Below the pieces are notes generated by a model that had not been told where the DNA came from, ran no database searches, and was given only the letters and a program-made list of their open reading frames with translations. From CAZZKG01 sp964654825 (GTDB lineage: Bacteria > Gemmatimonadota > CAZMKB01), in the NCBI GenBank assembly GCA_964654825.1, contig CAZZKG010000003.1, positions 48,328 to 112,327 of the forward strand: a stretch of DNA of 64,000 bases, read 5' to 3'. Shown here piece after piece: positions 1 to 8,426 of this stretch. How positions within the stretch are numbered: the stretch's first letter is position 1; each line of letters opens with the position of its first letter. The position numbers and the translations under genes were made by a program.

Positions 1-2
1 TT

Positions 3-1316
3 TCAACAAATGTTGGAAATTTTATGGTTCCTGGTGACTGGTATGAGAGGATGCGGATTAAAGAAAACGGCCAGATCGGCATCGGGACTGATAGTCCTTA
101 CCAGGCCCTGACCATGAGCGGTACAATCGGGTTCGAGGATGGAACGACACCCTTGCTGATGAACAGTGAGAATTGCTGCACCTACGGGAACCGCATGATC
201 TGGGCCCACAGCCCGGGCTACGCGGATTGGGGTATCTACTATGACGACAATGACGATCAAATGCGCTGGCGAAATTTATCTGCTGATATTTTGACGGTTG
301 ACTTTATATCCGGCCGTATTGGCGTCAACACGACAAACCCGGTTGCCCAACTCGATGTTCGGGCCGAAGGCGGATATTCAGCAATCTACGGCTATCGTGA
401 AGACAACGGGAACTTAGGCATTATCGGTTATGATTCAGATGGAGTGTATGGATATAGCCCAATCAACTTCGGCACAGGTGTGACCGGTGTCGCAGCCGGT
501 TCCGGGGCCTGCGGAGTTTATGGTAAAACGACCAATTCTCAGAGCTATGCAGGATATTTCTGGACAGATGTAGGAAACGGGGTCATAAGCGAGGGCCATT
601 GGTATGGCTTCAAAGGCGTGGCTGATCAAGGTACCGGTGTGAGCGGTGAACATTCGCCTACTGGCAATTATGGAGCCCTTGGTACAGCCTACTGGGCTGG
701 ATACTTCACTGGTGATGTCTATATTTCAGGCAGTCTAACCAAAGGATCAGGTTCTTTCGTCCAGCCTCATGCCAAGGACCCTTCCAGGGAAATCAATTAT
801 GCGTTTTTTGAGGGCCCTGAACATGCGGTGTTCCTGAGAGGTTCGGCACAGCTTAAAGATGGCAAGGCTGTAATCGAATTGCCCGAACATTTTCAGATCG
901 TTGCTGCTGAAGAAGGAGTACAGGTCCAGGTTACACCCGTTGAGGATTGTAACGGAATGTTCGTAGCAAACAAAAGCCGTGAACGGATCGAAGTCAAGGA
1001 ACTCATGAGTGGGAAGCATAATGCAAAATTCGACTATTTCATCACTGCAATCCGTGATGGTTTCCAAGAACACGAACCTGTAACTGCAAACACTCATTTC
1101 AAGCCCGGAGACGATGAAAGTGCAAAGGAGTTCGAAAAGCGCTTCAGCCGAGACGACATGACCACAAGGGCAATGCGGTCAATGCTCATCTCGAACGGTA
1201 TTCTCTCGGAAGACGGGAAGCTCAATATGGCAAAAGTCAGCGAATTAGGCTGGATTGTGGCAGAAGACAATTCCGATGCGGAGGGAGAGCGTCTGGCTGA
1301 GCTTCGTAAACGATAA
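3..1316 (+). CDS. Surface/tail-fibre-like repeat protein, 5' end outside window
   Basis: The frame is open to the left edge (codons before the first ATG at 24 contain no stop), so the N-terminus is missing. The visible part has short beta-rich repeats of the type 'GQIGIGTDSP' and 'GRIGVNTTNPVAQLDV', as in phage tail-fibre and large secreted proteins. A Gly-rich stretch follows, then a C-terminal module starting near 'VQPHAKDPSREINYAFFEGPEHA' (first part: VQPHAKDPSREI) with beta strands and a charged helical tail. From memory, this module recurs in secreted proteins of FCB-type candidate phyla; its function is unknown. It is probably exported, but the signal peptide would lie outside the window. 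No catalytic motif is visible. Phage origin is possible, but no phage gene neighbours it. Confidence 0.75.
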   Translation, partial: STNVGNFMVPGDWYERMRIKENGQIGIGTDSPYQALTMSGTIGFEDGTTPLLMNSENCCTYGNRMIWAHSPGYADWGIYYDDNDDQMRWRNLSADILTVDFISGRIGVNTTNPVAQLDVRAEGGYSAIYGYREDNGNLGIIGYDSDGVYGYSPINFGTGVTGVAAGSGACGVYGKTTNSQSYAGYFWTDVGNGVISEGHWYGFKGVADQGTGVSGEHSPTGNYGALGTAYWAGYFTGDVYISGSLTKGSGSFVQPHAKDPSREINYAFFEGPEHAVFLRGSAQLKDGKAVIELPEHFQIVAAEEGVQVQVTPVEDCNGMFVANKSRERIEVKELMSGKHNAKFDYFITAIRDGFQEHEPVTANTHFKPGDDESAKEFEKRFSRDDMTTRAMRSMLISNGILSEDGKLNMAKVSELGWIVAEDNSDAEGERLAELRKR

Positions 1317-1364
1317 TCCACAGGAGAAAATATGTAACTATCTCGAGGTAGGCAGACCTTCCGG

Positions 1365-1393
1365 TTGACATGATCACGGTGACAGGGTATTAT
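1365..1393 (+). promoter_or_regulatory. Sigma-70 promoter of the TerC-family gene
   Basis: TTGACA (1365-1370), 17-bp spacer, TATTAT (1388-1393). It sits about 60 bp before the ATG at 1457 and overlaps an upstream in-frame ATG at 1370, which argues against that earlier start. Confidence 0.75.
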
Positions 1394-1456
1394 CCGGATG
1401 TTTACGCAATCTCATGGAAAGGTAGATATGAATCATGCATCACGGGAGGAGTATTC

Positions 1457-2221
1457 ATGGATTGGATTTTCGACCCCCAGGCATGGATCGCCCTGGCAAC
1501 ACTGACCGCACTGGAGATCATTCTCGGTATCGACAACATCATCTTTATTTCCGTGCTGTCCGGTCGGCTTCACGGGAGACAGCGGGCACAGTCGAGAACG
1601 ACCGGTCTCCTCCTCGCCATGCTCACCAGAATCCTGCTGCTCATTTCTCTGGCCTGGCTGTCGAGCCTCACGACCACTCTGTTCACTGTACTCGATCACC
1701 CGGTCTCCGCCCGTGACCTGATCCTCTTCGTTGGTGGCCTGTTCCTGCTCGGAAAAGCCACGTTCGAGATTCATCACAATCTCGAAGGCGCCGATGACAC
1801 AGGCAAGCAGAGGAGTGCGGCTACTTTCTTCTCGGTGATTGTGCAGATAATGCTGCTCGATGTCATTTTTTCTCTCGATTCGGTCATTACCGCCATCGGT
1901 ATGGCGGAACATCTCGCGGTGATGATAACCGCCATCGTAGTTGCTGTTTTCGTGATGATCGCCGCAGCCGGTCCGATATCCGATTTCGTCGAGGATCACC
2001 CCACGGTGAAGATGCTCGCAATGAGCTTTCTCCTGCTGGTAGGCATGTCGCTCGTCGCCGAGGGATTCGGCCAGCACATCTCCAAGGGATACCTCTACTT
2101 CGCCATGGGATTTTCGGTTTTCGTGGAGATGCTGAATCTACGGGTGCGGAGCAGACGTGTCCAGCCGCCGGTGCGTCTCAGACGCCATATATCTCCGAAA
2201 ACGGTCGATGGCCGCGCGTGA
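1457..2221 (+). CDS. TerC/YgdQ-family integral membrane protein
   Basis: 254 residues. About seven hydrophobic segments, with the family signatures 'LEIILGIDNIIFISVL' near the N-terminus and 'LLDVIFSLDSVITAIGM' in the middle. The Asp residues in these two segments are the conserved intramembrane acidic positions of TerC proteins. Members of this superfamily have been linked to metal ion (notably manganese) efflux and tellurite resistance; the substrate here is inferred only. The start at 1457 is supported by GGGAGGA 8 bp upstream; the longer frame from 1370 would begin inside the -35 box. Single-gene unit. The leader of about 60 nt is too short for a yybP-ykoY manganese riboswitch. Confidence 0.9.
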   Translation: MDWIFDPQAWIALATLTALEIILGIDNIIFISVLSGRLHGRQRAQSRTTGLLLAMLTRILLLISLAWLSSLTTTLFTVLDHPVSARDLILFVGGLFLLGKATFEIHHNLEGADDTGKQRSAATFFSVIVQIMLLDVIFSLDSVITAIGMAEHLAVMITAIVVAVFVMIAAAGPISDFVEDHPTVKMLAMSFLLLVGMSLVAEGFGQHISKGYLYFAMGFSVFVEMLNLRVRSRRVQPPVRLRRHISPKTVDGRA

Positions 2222-2328
2222 AGAGTCCCGGCCTGGTCCATGGTTAGCACGCGGGGACCTCTTCCCGATCCTGTGGGGTAATCGGCTGTTCCACAGTAGC
2301 AGTGATAGTTCTTTTCGGCCGGTTCTTG

Positions 2329-2357
2329 TTGACATATAATTTTATCTGTAATATAAT
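2329..2357 (+). promoter_or_regulatory. Perfect consensus sigma-70 promoter
   Basis: TTGACA (2329-2334), exactly 17 bp, TATAAT (2352-2357), then the gene at 2409. Both hexamers match consensus at all positions. Confidence 0.85.
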
Positions 2358-2408
2358 ACTCATTAGTGAGAACCGGTTGTCTCTCCCAGGTTTACGCAGA
2401 GGTTTCCG

Positions 2409-4403
2409 ATGAGGTATCTTATTACCCTCCTTGTCCTTCTGAGTTTTCCATCAGTGACGCTGCCTGGGACGATACGTGTCCCGGAGGACCATGCGACGAT
2501 CCAGGGAGGGATCGATGCAGCTGAGCACGGGGATACCGTGCTTGTTGCCGATGGTCTGTATTCGGGCGAGGGCAACAGGGATATCGATTTTTCAGGCAAG
2601 GCCATCATCGTAACATCTTTCAATGGACCTGACTCTACCATTATCGATTGTGAGGGCGATTCCCTGAACCAGCACAGGGGATTTTTGTTCACGAGTTATG
2701 AGGACTCCACTGCGGTGCTTCAGGGATTTACGATACGGGCGGGGTATGTGGGAGCATATCCTGACGAGGAGGGTGGGGCGATCTACTGCCTCATGTCATC
2801 TCCGACAATCAAGAACAACAGGTTCGTTGAAAATCGTGCTTCATACGGCAGCGTCCTCTACTGCGAGGATGCTTCACCGATAGTCACCGGGAACACGATT
2901 GAGGGGAATGTCGCAACTTCCGGCGCTACGATCTTGTGCAACCAGGCCTCTCCTGTGTTCAAAGAAAACACGGTTCTCTCGAACACAGCCGGCTCCTTAG
3001 GAGGCGGCATCTATTGCTGGGATTCTTCCCCAATCATCGAGGACAACACCTTCGGAAGCAACCGGACCTCATCTGGCGGAGCAGTATTCTGCGACAATCA
3101 ATCTCATCCATTCATAACCGACAACACGATTACGGGGAACATCGCAGAATATTACGGCGGAGGGATTTACTGTGCCTGGAATTCATCTCCGATCATCGAG
3201 GGAAACACCATCAGCCAGGACAGCGCTTCCTACGGCGGTGGAATCTCCTGCACGGAGTCTTCTCCAACAATCATCGGTAATCAAATCAATGAAAATACAG
3301 CTACACATGGCGGCGGACTCTACCTGGACTGTGATTCCGTCGTAGTTGCGGATAATACCATCATGGGGAATACAGGAGAATGGTATGGTGGCGGAATTTA
3401 CGGCGGAGGACCATCCTCATTGATCAGCGGTAACATCATCGCAGGAAACATCCAGATCGATTCGCACGGTGGTGGAGGGGGGATTTCCTCGGGTTCATCA
3501 ATCATAGAAGGGAATCTCATACTCAATAACAGTGCGGGTGGGGAAGGGGGAGGAATAAGGTGTAAGAATAACGCCAACGCTTTGATCGTCGATAATACCA
3601 TCTCCGGTAATTCATCTGCAGTATACGGAGGTGGGCTTTTTATTCTAAATGCCTCTCCAACAATTTGTACAACTACGATTACACAAAACACTGTTGATGG
3701 GAAGGGGGCAGGAATATACCTCGATATGGCATCACCAACCATAATCAGTTCTACCATCGCGGACAACATCGCCTCACGTCGGGGAGGAGGAATATTCTGC
3801 GAGTTCTATTCCAATTTCCCCATAATGGCAAACTGCATCATCTGGGATAACCAGCCGGACCAGGTACTGGGAAATTATCCGACCATTCTCTATTCCGATG
3901 TCAAGGGAAGCTGGCCGGGTATCGGGAATATCAATACAGACCCGCTCTTCGTCCTCTCAGAAAAAGGGGACTACCGCCTCCTCTGGGGTTCACCCTGTAT
4001 CGATGCAGGATTTCCCGACTCGCTTGATGCCGATGGAACCAGGAGTGACATGGGCGCCCACTCCTTCGACCAGGATGACTACCTCACGCTCTACATGACA
4101 CCCGATACGAGTGAGGTGTCACCGGGTGGCCAACTCGGAGTTACCTATACGCTCATTAACCGATGGAGTGAGCCGGAACAGTGCTGGTTTACCTCCCGGA
4201 TTCACCTGCAGGGGGGGAGAACATTCCCGGTTATCGAGACGACCGAATACACCGTGCCGGCCGAGTATGTATTTCAAGTCCATCTGGAACATGATATACC
4301 TACAGTAGCTCCTCCGAGGTACTGCGAATACCGTGCTCTCATCGGACTACCTCCCGGGGCATTGTATGACCGGGACAGTTTCAGTTTCAGCGTTGGCGAA
4401 TGA
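2409..4403 (+). CDS. Secreted right-handed parallel beta-helix protein
   Basis: 664 residues. A Sec signal peptide (MRYLITLLVLLSFPSVTLPG) is followed by 'IRVPEDHATIQGGIDAAEHGDTVLVADG', the usual opening of pectin-lyase-like beta-helix proteins (key part: ATIQGGIDAAEHGDTVLV). About 17 coils of roughly 20-25 residues follow, with repeated 'SPTI..N.I..N.A..GGGIYC'. At about residue 500 comes 'NTDPLFVLSEKGDYRLLWGSPCIDAG', the standard end of the 'choice-of-anchor' helix domain, then an approximately 120-residue beta-sandwich-like tail. No polysaccharide-lyase catalytic residues can be assigned. It lacks the FlgD-like sorting tail of other secreted proteins here. Probably an extracellular or surface structural or carbohydrate-binding protein. 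Confidence 0.85.
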   Translation: MRYLITLLVLLSFPSVTLPGTIRVPEDHATIQGGIDAAEHGDTVLVADGLYSGEGNRDIDFSGKAIIVTSFNGPDSTIIDCEGDSLNQHRGFLFTSYEDSTAVLQGFTIRAGYVGAYPDEEGGAIYCLMSSPTIKNNRFVENRASYGSVLYCEDASPIVTGNTIEGNVATSGATILCNQASPVFKENTVLSNTAGSLGGGIYCWDSSPIIEDNTFGSNRTSSGGAVFCDNQSHPFITDNTITGNIAEYYGGGIYCAWNSSPIIEGNTISQDSASYGGGISCTESSPTIIGNQINENTATHGGGLYLDCDSVVVADNTIMGNTGEWYGGGIYGGGPSSLISGNIIAGNIQIDSHGGGGGISSGSSIIEGNLILNNSAGGEGGGIRCKNNANALIVDNTISGNSSAVYGGGLFILNASPTICTTTITQNTVDGKGAGIYLDMASPTIISSTIADNIASRRGGGIFCEFYSNFPIMANCIIWDNQPDQVLGNYPTILYSDVKGSWPGIGNINTDPLFVLSEKGDYRLLWGSPCIDAGFPDSLDADGTRSDMGAHSFDQDDYLTLYMTPDTSEVSPGGQLGVTYTLINRWSEPEQCWFTSRIHLQGGRTFPVIETTEYTVPAEYVFQVHLEHDIPTVAPPRYCEYRALIGLPPGALYDRDSFSFSVGE

Positions 4404-4442
4404 CAGTATTCTCACACACTGGTACAGATGAAATTACTGCAT

Positions 4443-4471
4443 TTGACGGAGAGGGGGCGATCTGTTAATAT
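4443..4471 (+). promoter_or_regulatory. Probable sigma-70 promoter for the duplicated CxxC protein
   Basis: TTGACG (4443-4448), 17 bp, TAATAT (4466-4471), giving a leader of about 135 nt before the ATG at 4615. No riboswitch-like fold was recognised in the leader. Confidence 0.5.
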
Positions 4472-4614
4472 TTTAGGAGAGGAACGTTCTTCCCACAACC
4501 ACACTTCTTTTTCCACACATACATTTTCATGCTGCCTGTCCCTGCGGAGATCGTACCGCTCTTATGATTAACTGATTTATTCACTATTCATTTTCCTTCG
4601 AAGGGGGTGGAACA

Positions 4615-5583
4615 ATGATCGAGAAACTTCGTTTCTGGAAAAAACTCCTTATAGCGACCGTCGTGGGTGCCTTTTCGACTACGCTTGCCTTCCCTCAAGG
4701 CTACGATACTCGGAGGAAGAACCGGGAGGCTGTCCCTGACATCGAAAATCCTCACTGGCTCTATGTAGAGAACGACACCGACGGGGATCTCCTTGCCGAT
4801 GAGGAAGAGATCGCACTCGGGTACGATGAGAATGACAGGGACATGAATGAGAACTGGTGGCGAGACGGCGTTGAACTGGGAAAACTCTACAAGAATATAA
4901 TTGAGAACCTGCCGGTCCGTGAGATGGGAGAGCCGGAGCCGTTTGGGATCTATAAGATCGATTACGTCGCCTACGGATTTGAGTACTGCATGGTGTGCGG
5001 TGAGCTGGTGAACATGGGCTATTACACGATCGTCAACCCGGTTACCGGTGAAGAGGTGGATGTCCAGAAGATGGGTTTCCACTATATGAAACACGGTTCA
5101 TTCACGTATGACGGTGGATACCACGATGGTCGCGTTGACGTGGTTGCTCTCGCCGGTGTTCTGCATGATCCTCATCTGATCCCTGTCACCGGCGACACCG
5201 ATTCCGATTATCTCACCGACGCTGAGGAAGAATCGATCGGATCTGATGCAGAAGATCCCGACGAAGACGGCAACTGGATCACCGATGGTGCCGACCTGGC
5301 GCATCAGATGGCTCAGGACATAAACGCTCTCCCCGTGGGTCCGCTGCCCGATCAGGTATACAGGATCGAGAACATGGCCTACGGCTTCGAAATCTGCGAG
5401 ATCTGCGGTGAAGACGTGAATATGGGCTATGTCGAGATCCACAATCCGATGAGAGACACCTCATTTCAGCTCGACTATATCGCGTTGCATTCGATGGAGC
5501 ACGAGAGCTTCGACTACGAGGGCAGCATCCACGAAGGAAGGATCGACCTGGTCACGCTCAAAGAAGTGCTCGAGGGAGAGTGA
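4615..5583 (+). CDS. Exported protein with two tandem Ca-loop/CxxC/His-motif domains
   Basis: 322 residues, function unknown. After an N-terminal signal segment, two copies of a domain of about 136 residues are present. Each starts with an acidic loop (DTDGDLLADEEE and DTDSDYLTDAEEE) resembling thrombospondin type-3 calcium loops. Each then carries 'Y(G)FE.C..CGE..NMGY' with a CxxC pair (C125/C128 and C261/C264), and ends in 'H..(M).H.SF.Y.G..H.GR.D'. The conserved Cys and His residues look like metal ligands, which is inference. GGGGGTGG upstream supports the start. It overlaps the next gene by 4 bp (GTGA), so the two are translationally coupled. Confidence 0.8.
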   Translation: MIEKLRFWKKLLIATVVGAFSTTLAFPQGYDTRRKNREAVPDIENPHWLYVENDTDGDLLADEEEIALGYDENDRDMNENWWRDGVELGKLYKNIIENLPVREMGEPEPFGIYKIDYVAYGFEYCMVCGELVNMGYYTIVNPVTGEEVDVQKMGFHYMKHGSFTYDGGYHDGRVDVVALAGVLHDPHLIPVTGDTDSDYLTDAEEESIGSDAEDPDEDGNWITDGADLAHQMAQDINALPVGPLPDQVYRIENMAYGFEICEICGEDVNMGYVEIHNPMRDTSFQLDYIALHSMEHESFDYEGSIHEGRIDLVTLKEVLEGE

Positions 5584-6116
5584 GAGACATCGAGAGAATA
5601 ATCTTGCCGTTCATCAAATTTGATTTCCAGCTTGCTTACCTCGTTACTCTGACTCTCCACGGGTTGAAACCGCTGAGCCGCTGGGAAAAGGGGCTGAATC
5701 GAGAGTTCGTGGACCTCATCGAGGAAACCGGCCTTTATGTCAGGAAGATCCCACGATCCGTCAAATCCGGGAGGAAGGTGGAAGAGATCGTCTTCAGCCT
5801 TTCGGAGGAACAGGTGATGTCCTACTACGAGGAGTTTGCTGGTACGCCCGTCGATAAATCCGCTGCGACCCGGAGAAAGGAAGGATTACTCTTCGGTTAT
5901 CCGGAGTGCTGCACCAAACACTTCATTACGAAACCATACGACCGGAATCATCTCAACCCCGAAGATCAGAAAATCCTTTTCCACTGGGCCTGCCCCGGAT
6001 GTGAGCGAACGGAAGATCTCCTTCCGAAATATCGCGAGATCCACGGCTGGCTCAGAGACCTCGAGAACGGAAAACGGAACATCGTGACTGGAGAATCCCC
6101 ACTTTTCGCCGACTAG
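5580..6116 (+). CDS. DUF483-like cysteine-motif protein
   Basis: 178 residues, starting at a GTG that overlaps the upstream stop. The central motif 'LLFGYPECCTKHF' and later 'FHWACPGCE' resemble the G(Y/I)PxCC signature that I associate with DUF483 proteins. Those Cys residues may bind metal. There is no signal peptide, so it is predicted cytoplasmic even though its coupled partner is exported. Nothing in the sequence gives a reaction. It overlaps the convergent sulfotransferase by 4 bp. Family assignment is from memory of the motif and only moderately secure. Confidence 0.65.
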   Translation: MRDIERIILPFIKFDFQLAYLVTLTLHGLKPLSRWEKGLNREFVDLIEETGLYVRKIPRSVKSGRKVEEIVFSLSEEQVMSYYEEFAGTPVDKSAATRRKEGLLFGYPECCTKHFITKPYDRNHLNPEDQKILFHWACPGCERTEDLLPKYREIHGWLRDLENGKRNIVTGESPLFAD

Positions 6117-7018
6117 GACTTCTGTCCCGTCAGGACCTTCTCAATTTCCTCCTTCCAGCTTTTCGCGTAGGGTGAGCCGTGCTCGATCATCTCCTCGACA
6201 CATGCCCGGTATCTATCTGCAAGGTACGTGATGAGCTCAGGGTCCCTCTTCACTCGCATGCCGACGTTGATGATCTTCGAAACTGTATTCCAATCCAGAC
6301 GGTACCCTTCGGGATCGACTCCGAGAAAGTCGGCGACTGAGGCCAGGTAGCGTCTCGGTTCTTCTATCATCTCATCGTAATATTTCACCAGTACATTCTT
6401 CTCGCCGAAATACCGGGACCACCTCGAAATAAGCTGAACGAAGCTCCCGAGGTTCGTGAATTCGTTGTCGAAATGATGGAGAAAATCGGCCTTCGGGACC
6501 TCATCCATCCGTTTTTTGCGATGCATGCAAAGATTCATGACGGCGAGAGACCACGCCCGGTCGACGGGGTTCCTGAGCAGTATCAGTATCCTGGTTTCGG
6601 GATATTGTGCGGCTATATCCGACAGAGCCGCCTCGGGGAGCTGATAGTAGAGCGGTGTGATGTCTCCGGTCACCCTGTCTCTCTTGCTCCCCCGTTCGAA
6701 AAGTTTTTCGTACCACGAGTCCGTCCGCGGCAGGAGGAAGAATCTGAAATACCACGGGACCGAACAGATGTTCAGATGATAGAGTTCCCGCAGAAAGCCC
6801 TGTATTTCATTCCTCGTGCTACGGTAATGCCAGTGTGACCCGGTAACTCTCTTCAGAAGGGTGTCTTCCGGCAAAAACTGCTTCACCCAGAAGTAACGCA
6901 GCTCCTTCACCGGAGGCAGCCAGATCTCCGGGTGTTTCTTCAGATTGACCCAGAGCCACGATGTCCCGGTCTTCTCCGGGCCGATGCAGAGAAAGTTCGG
7001 CCCTCTTCTCTCCTTCAT
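6113..7018 (-). CDS. Sulfotransferase-domain protein
   Basis: 301 residues from the ATG at 7018. The 5'-phosphosulfate loop 'GPEKTGTSWLW' lies near residues 12-23 and the 3'-phosphate motif 'RNPVDRAWS' in the middle, as in PAPS-dependent sulfotransferases (heparan-sulfate N-deacetylase/sulfotransferase-like family). It should transfer sulfate from PAPS to a carbohydrate hydroxyl or amine in the cytoplasm; the acceptor is unknown. A longer TTG start at 7105 gives an Arg-rich, unconserved N-terminus and was not chosen. A 27-codon ORF (7098-7015) ends in a TGA that overlaps this ATG and may couple translation. It has its own promoter and lies downstream of three glycosyltransferase genes, suggesting sulfation of a surface glycan. 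Confidence 0.88.
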   Translation of the reverse strand: MKERRGPNFLCIGPEKTGTSWLWVNLKKHPEIWLPPVKELRYFWVKQFLPEDTLLKRVTGSHWHYRSTRNEIQGFLRELYHLNICSVPWYFRFFLLPRTDSWYEKLFERGSKRDRVTGDITPLYYQLPEAALSDIAAQYPETRILILLRNPVDRAWSLAVMNLCMHRKKRMDEVPKADFLHHFDNEFTNLGSFVQLISRWSRYFGEKNVLVKYYDEMIEEPRRYLASVADFLGVDPEGYRLDWNTVSKIINVGMRVKRDPELITYLADRYRACVEEMIEHGSPYAKSWKEEIEKVLTGQKS

Positions 7019-7148
7019 CCTGTTGTCCTGTCTGGGAAAGTACTCGCCTGCCGGCAAATCAGGAGCTCGGCGACGAGGGAGCCGCCGATGTTCGGCATCT
7101 CGCAATTTTGATTATCAACCCCTCCGGTACACCGCACTTCTCGTGCCG

Positions 7149-7177
7149 ATAATATCCACCTCCGGAGGCCCTGTCAA
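7149..7177 (-). promoter_or_regulatory. Sigma-70 promoter of the sulfotransferase gene
   Basis: On the minus strand: TTGACA (7177-7172), 17 bp, TATTAT (7154-7149). The spacer contains the palindrome GCCTCCGGAGG. It closely resembles the promoter at 10896-10924. Confidence 0.75.
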
Positions 7178-7183
7178 CGGGCC

Positions 7184-8407
7184 TCATTTTCCGAGAAGCG
7201 TGTTGTACACGGAGAGAACGGACCGGTAGTGTACTTCCCTGTTATATTTCTCCTTCACTTTCTTGTATCCGTTTCCCCCGAAAAGGCGAAGAAGGTTCGA
7301 GTCATCTGCCAGAAGGCGGATCTTCTCACTGAGTTTCTCTTCATCACCTGCAGGGAAGAGTAGTCCGTCCTTCCCATCATCGATGAGATCCGGGATACCA
7401 CCGATCCGGGAGCCGATCACCGGTTTACCAAACGCCATGGATTCGAGGATCGACAGCGGACAGTTTTCATACCATATCGAGGGAAGCACCGTAAACAAAC
7501 ACCCTCTGATCAGCCCCTCGATCTCCACATGGTCCTTCTGGCCCACAAAACGAACGTTCGATACCTGTTCTTTCCCTGAAAGATATTCCAGCTCACTTCT
7601 CTGGGGGCCGTCCCCGGCCAGAACGAGTGAGAGATCGGGGAGTCGGCTCATTGCACGAATGAGGGTCGCGAGCCCCTTCTCGAGTGACAGTCTTCCGAAG
7701 TAGAGAACGTAGTCACCGGTATCCGGTCCCAAATCCTCGGGGATCGGATCGACGAAATTGGGAACAAATTGGATCTTTTCAGCCGGTATCCCGAACTCTA
7801 TCAGGATTTTCTTCATGAACTCACTCGGAGTGATGATCAGATCGAGGCCCTTCTCATACGATCCCAGCATCCGGTGAAGGTACGCTTCAGTTGCCAGAAT
7901 CAATCCCGAAAAAACAGATCCGCCGTGGCAACTTGTGAGTAGGACCTGGTACGATTTTCCTCCGCGGCACTTTTCACAGATGTCCACTCCATTGAAGAGC
8001 GTGTAATTCGGGCAGATGAGTTTGTAATCGTGAGCGGTCATGACGACCGGGATCCCCTTTTTCTCGAGTTCGAGGAGAACAGAGGGTGAAATATGATGGT
8101 AAATATTGTGGAAATGCGCGATTTCCGGTCGAAACCGGTCGATGAGTTTTCCTATCCTTTGTCTGGCCTGGGTGGAGTAGACGATTCTCGCTGAAGCCCT
8201 GACACGATCGAACAGGCCTCCCGGATTCTGAAAATCTAAATGATCGACGAAGTAGTCCGCATAGACGGTCGGAAGGTTCTTCCCGTCCTTCATGGAGAAG
8301 CAAGCGACTTCATGGCCCTTCTCCTCGAGGATCCGGGACAATTCCAGGTAGTAGCGATTCGCGCCGCCATGGTGGTGATGGGCCTTGTTGATCTGCAGTA
8401 TCTTCAT
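7184..8407 (-). CDS. GT4-family glycosyltransferase
   Basis: 407 residues from 'MKILQINKAHHHHGGANRYY'; the 16 extra codons to 8455 are not conserved in character. GT-B fold features: the N-terminal 'GGANRYYLELSRILEEKGHEV' segment (key GGANRYY), the linker 'VDPIPEDLGPDTGDYVLYFGRLSLEKG', and the C-terminal donor-site motif 'P(S)IWYENCPLSILESMAFGKPVIGS.IGGIPDLI' with the E-x7-E pair. It probably builds a surface polysaccharide at the inner membrane using an NDP-sugar. 'CEKCRGGKSYQVLLTSCHGGS' is a Cys-rich insert seen in some GT4 enzymes (key CEKC). Middle gene of a minus-strand operon, 19 bp after the next glycosyltransferase gene. Confidence 0.9.
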   Translation of the reverse strand: MKILQINKAHHHHGGANRYYLELSRILEEKGHEVACFSMKDGKNLPTVYADYFVDHLDFQNPGGLFDRVRASARIVYSTQARQRIGKLIDRFRPEIAHFHNIYHHISPSVLLELEKKGIPVVMTAHDYKLICPNYTLFNGVDICEKCRGGKSYQVLLTSCHGGSVFSGLILATEAYLHRMLGSYEKGLDLIITPSEFMKKILIEFGIPAEKIQFVPNFVDPIPEDLGPDTGDYVLYFGRLSLEKGLATLIRAMSRLPDLSLVLAGDGPQRSELEYLSGKEQVSNVRFVGQKDHVEIEGLIRGCLFTVLPSIWYENCPLSILESMAFGKPVIGSRIGGIPDLIDDGKDGLLFPAGDEEKLSEKIRLLADDSNLLRLFGGNGYKKVKEKYNREVHYRSVLSVYNTLLGK

Positions 8408-8426
8408 AAGCAGAGAGGACTGGAGT

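Noticed and set aside
1394..1456. Manganese (yybP-ykoY) riboswitch before the TerC gene
   Set aside because: The leader is only about 60 nt, too short for the element.
2409..4403. CRISPR-like or tandem DNA repeats in the beta-helix gene
   Set aside because: The repeats are at protein level (beta-helix coils), irregular in DNA and inside one open frame. No CRISPR array, tRNA, rRNA or insertion sequence was seen anywhere in the window.
7015..7098. 27-codon leader ORF before the sulfotransferase gene
   Set aside because: Its stop overlaps the sulfotransferase ATG, which is attractive for coupling, but there is no good Shine-Dalgarno, so it is not listed as a gene.
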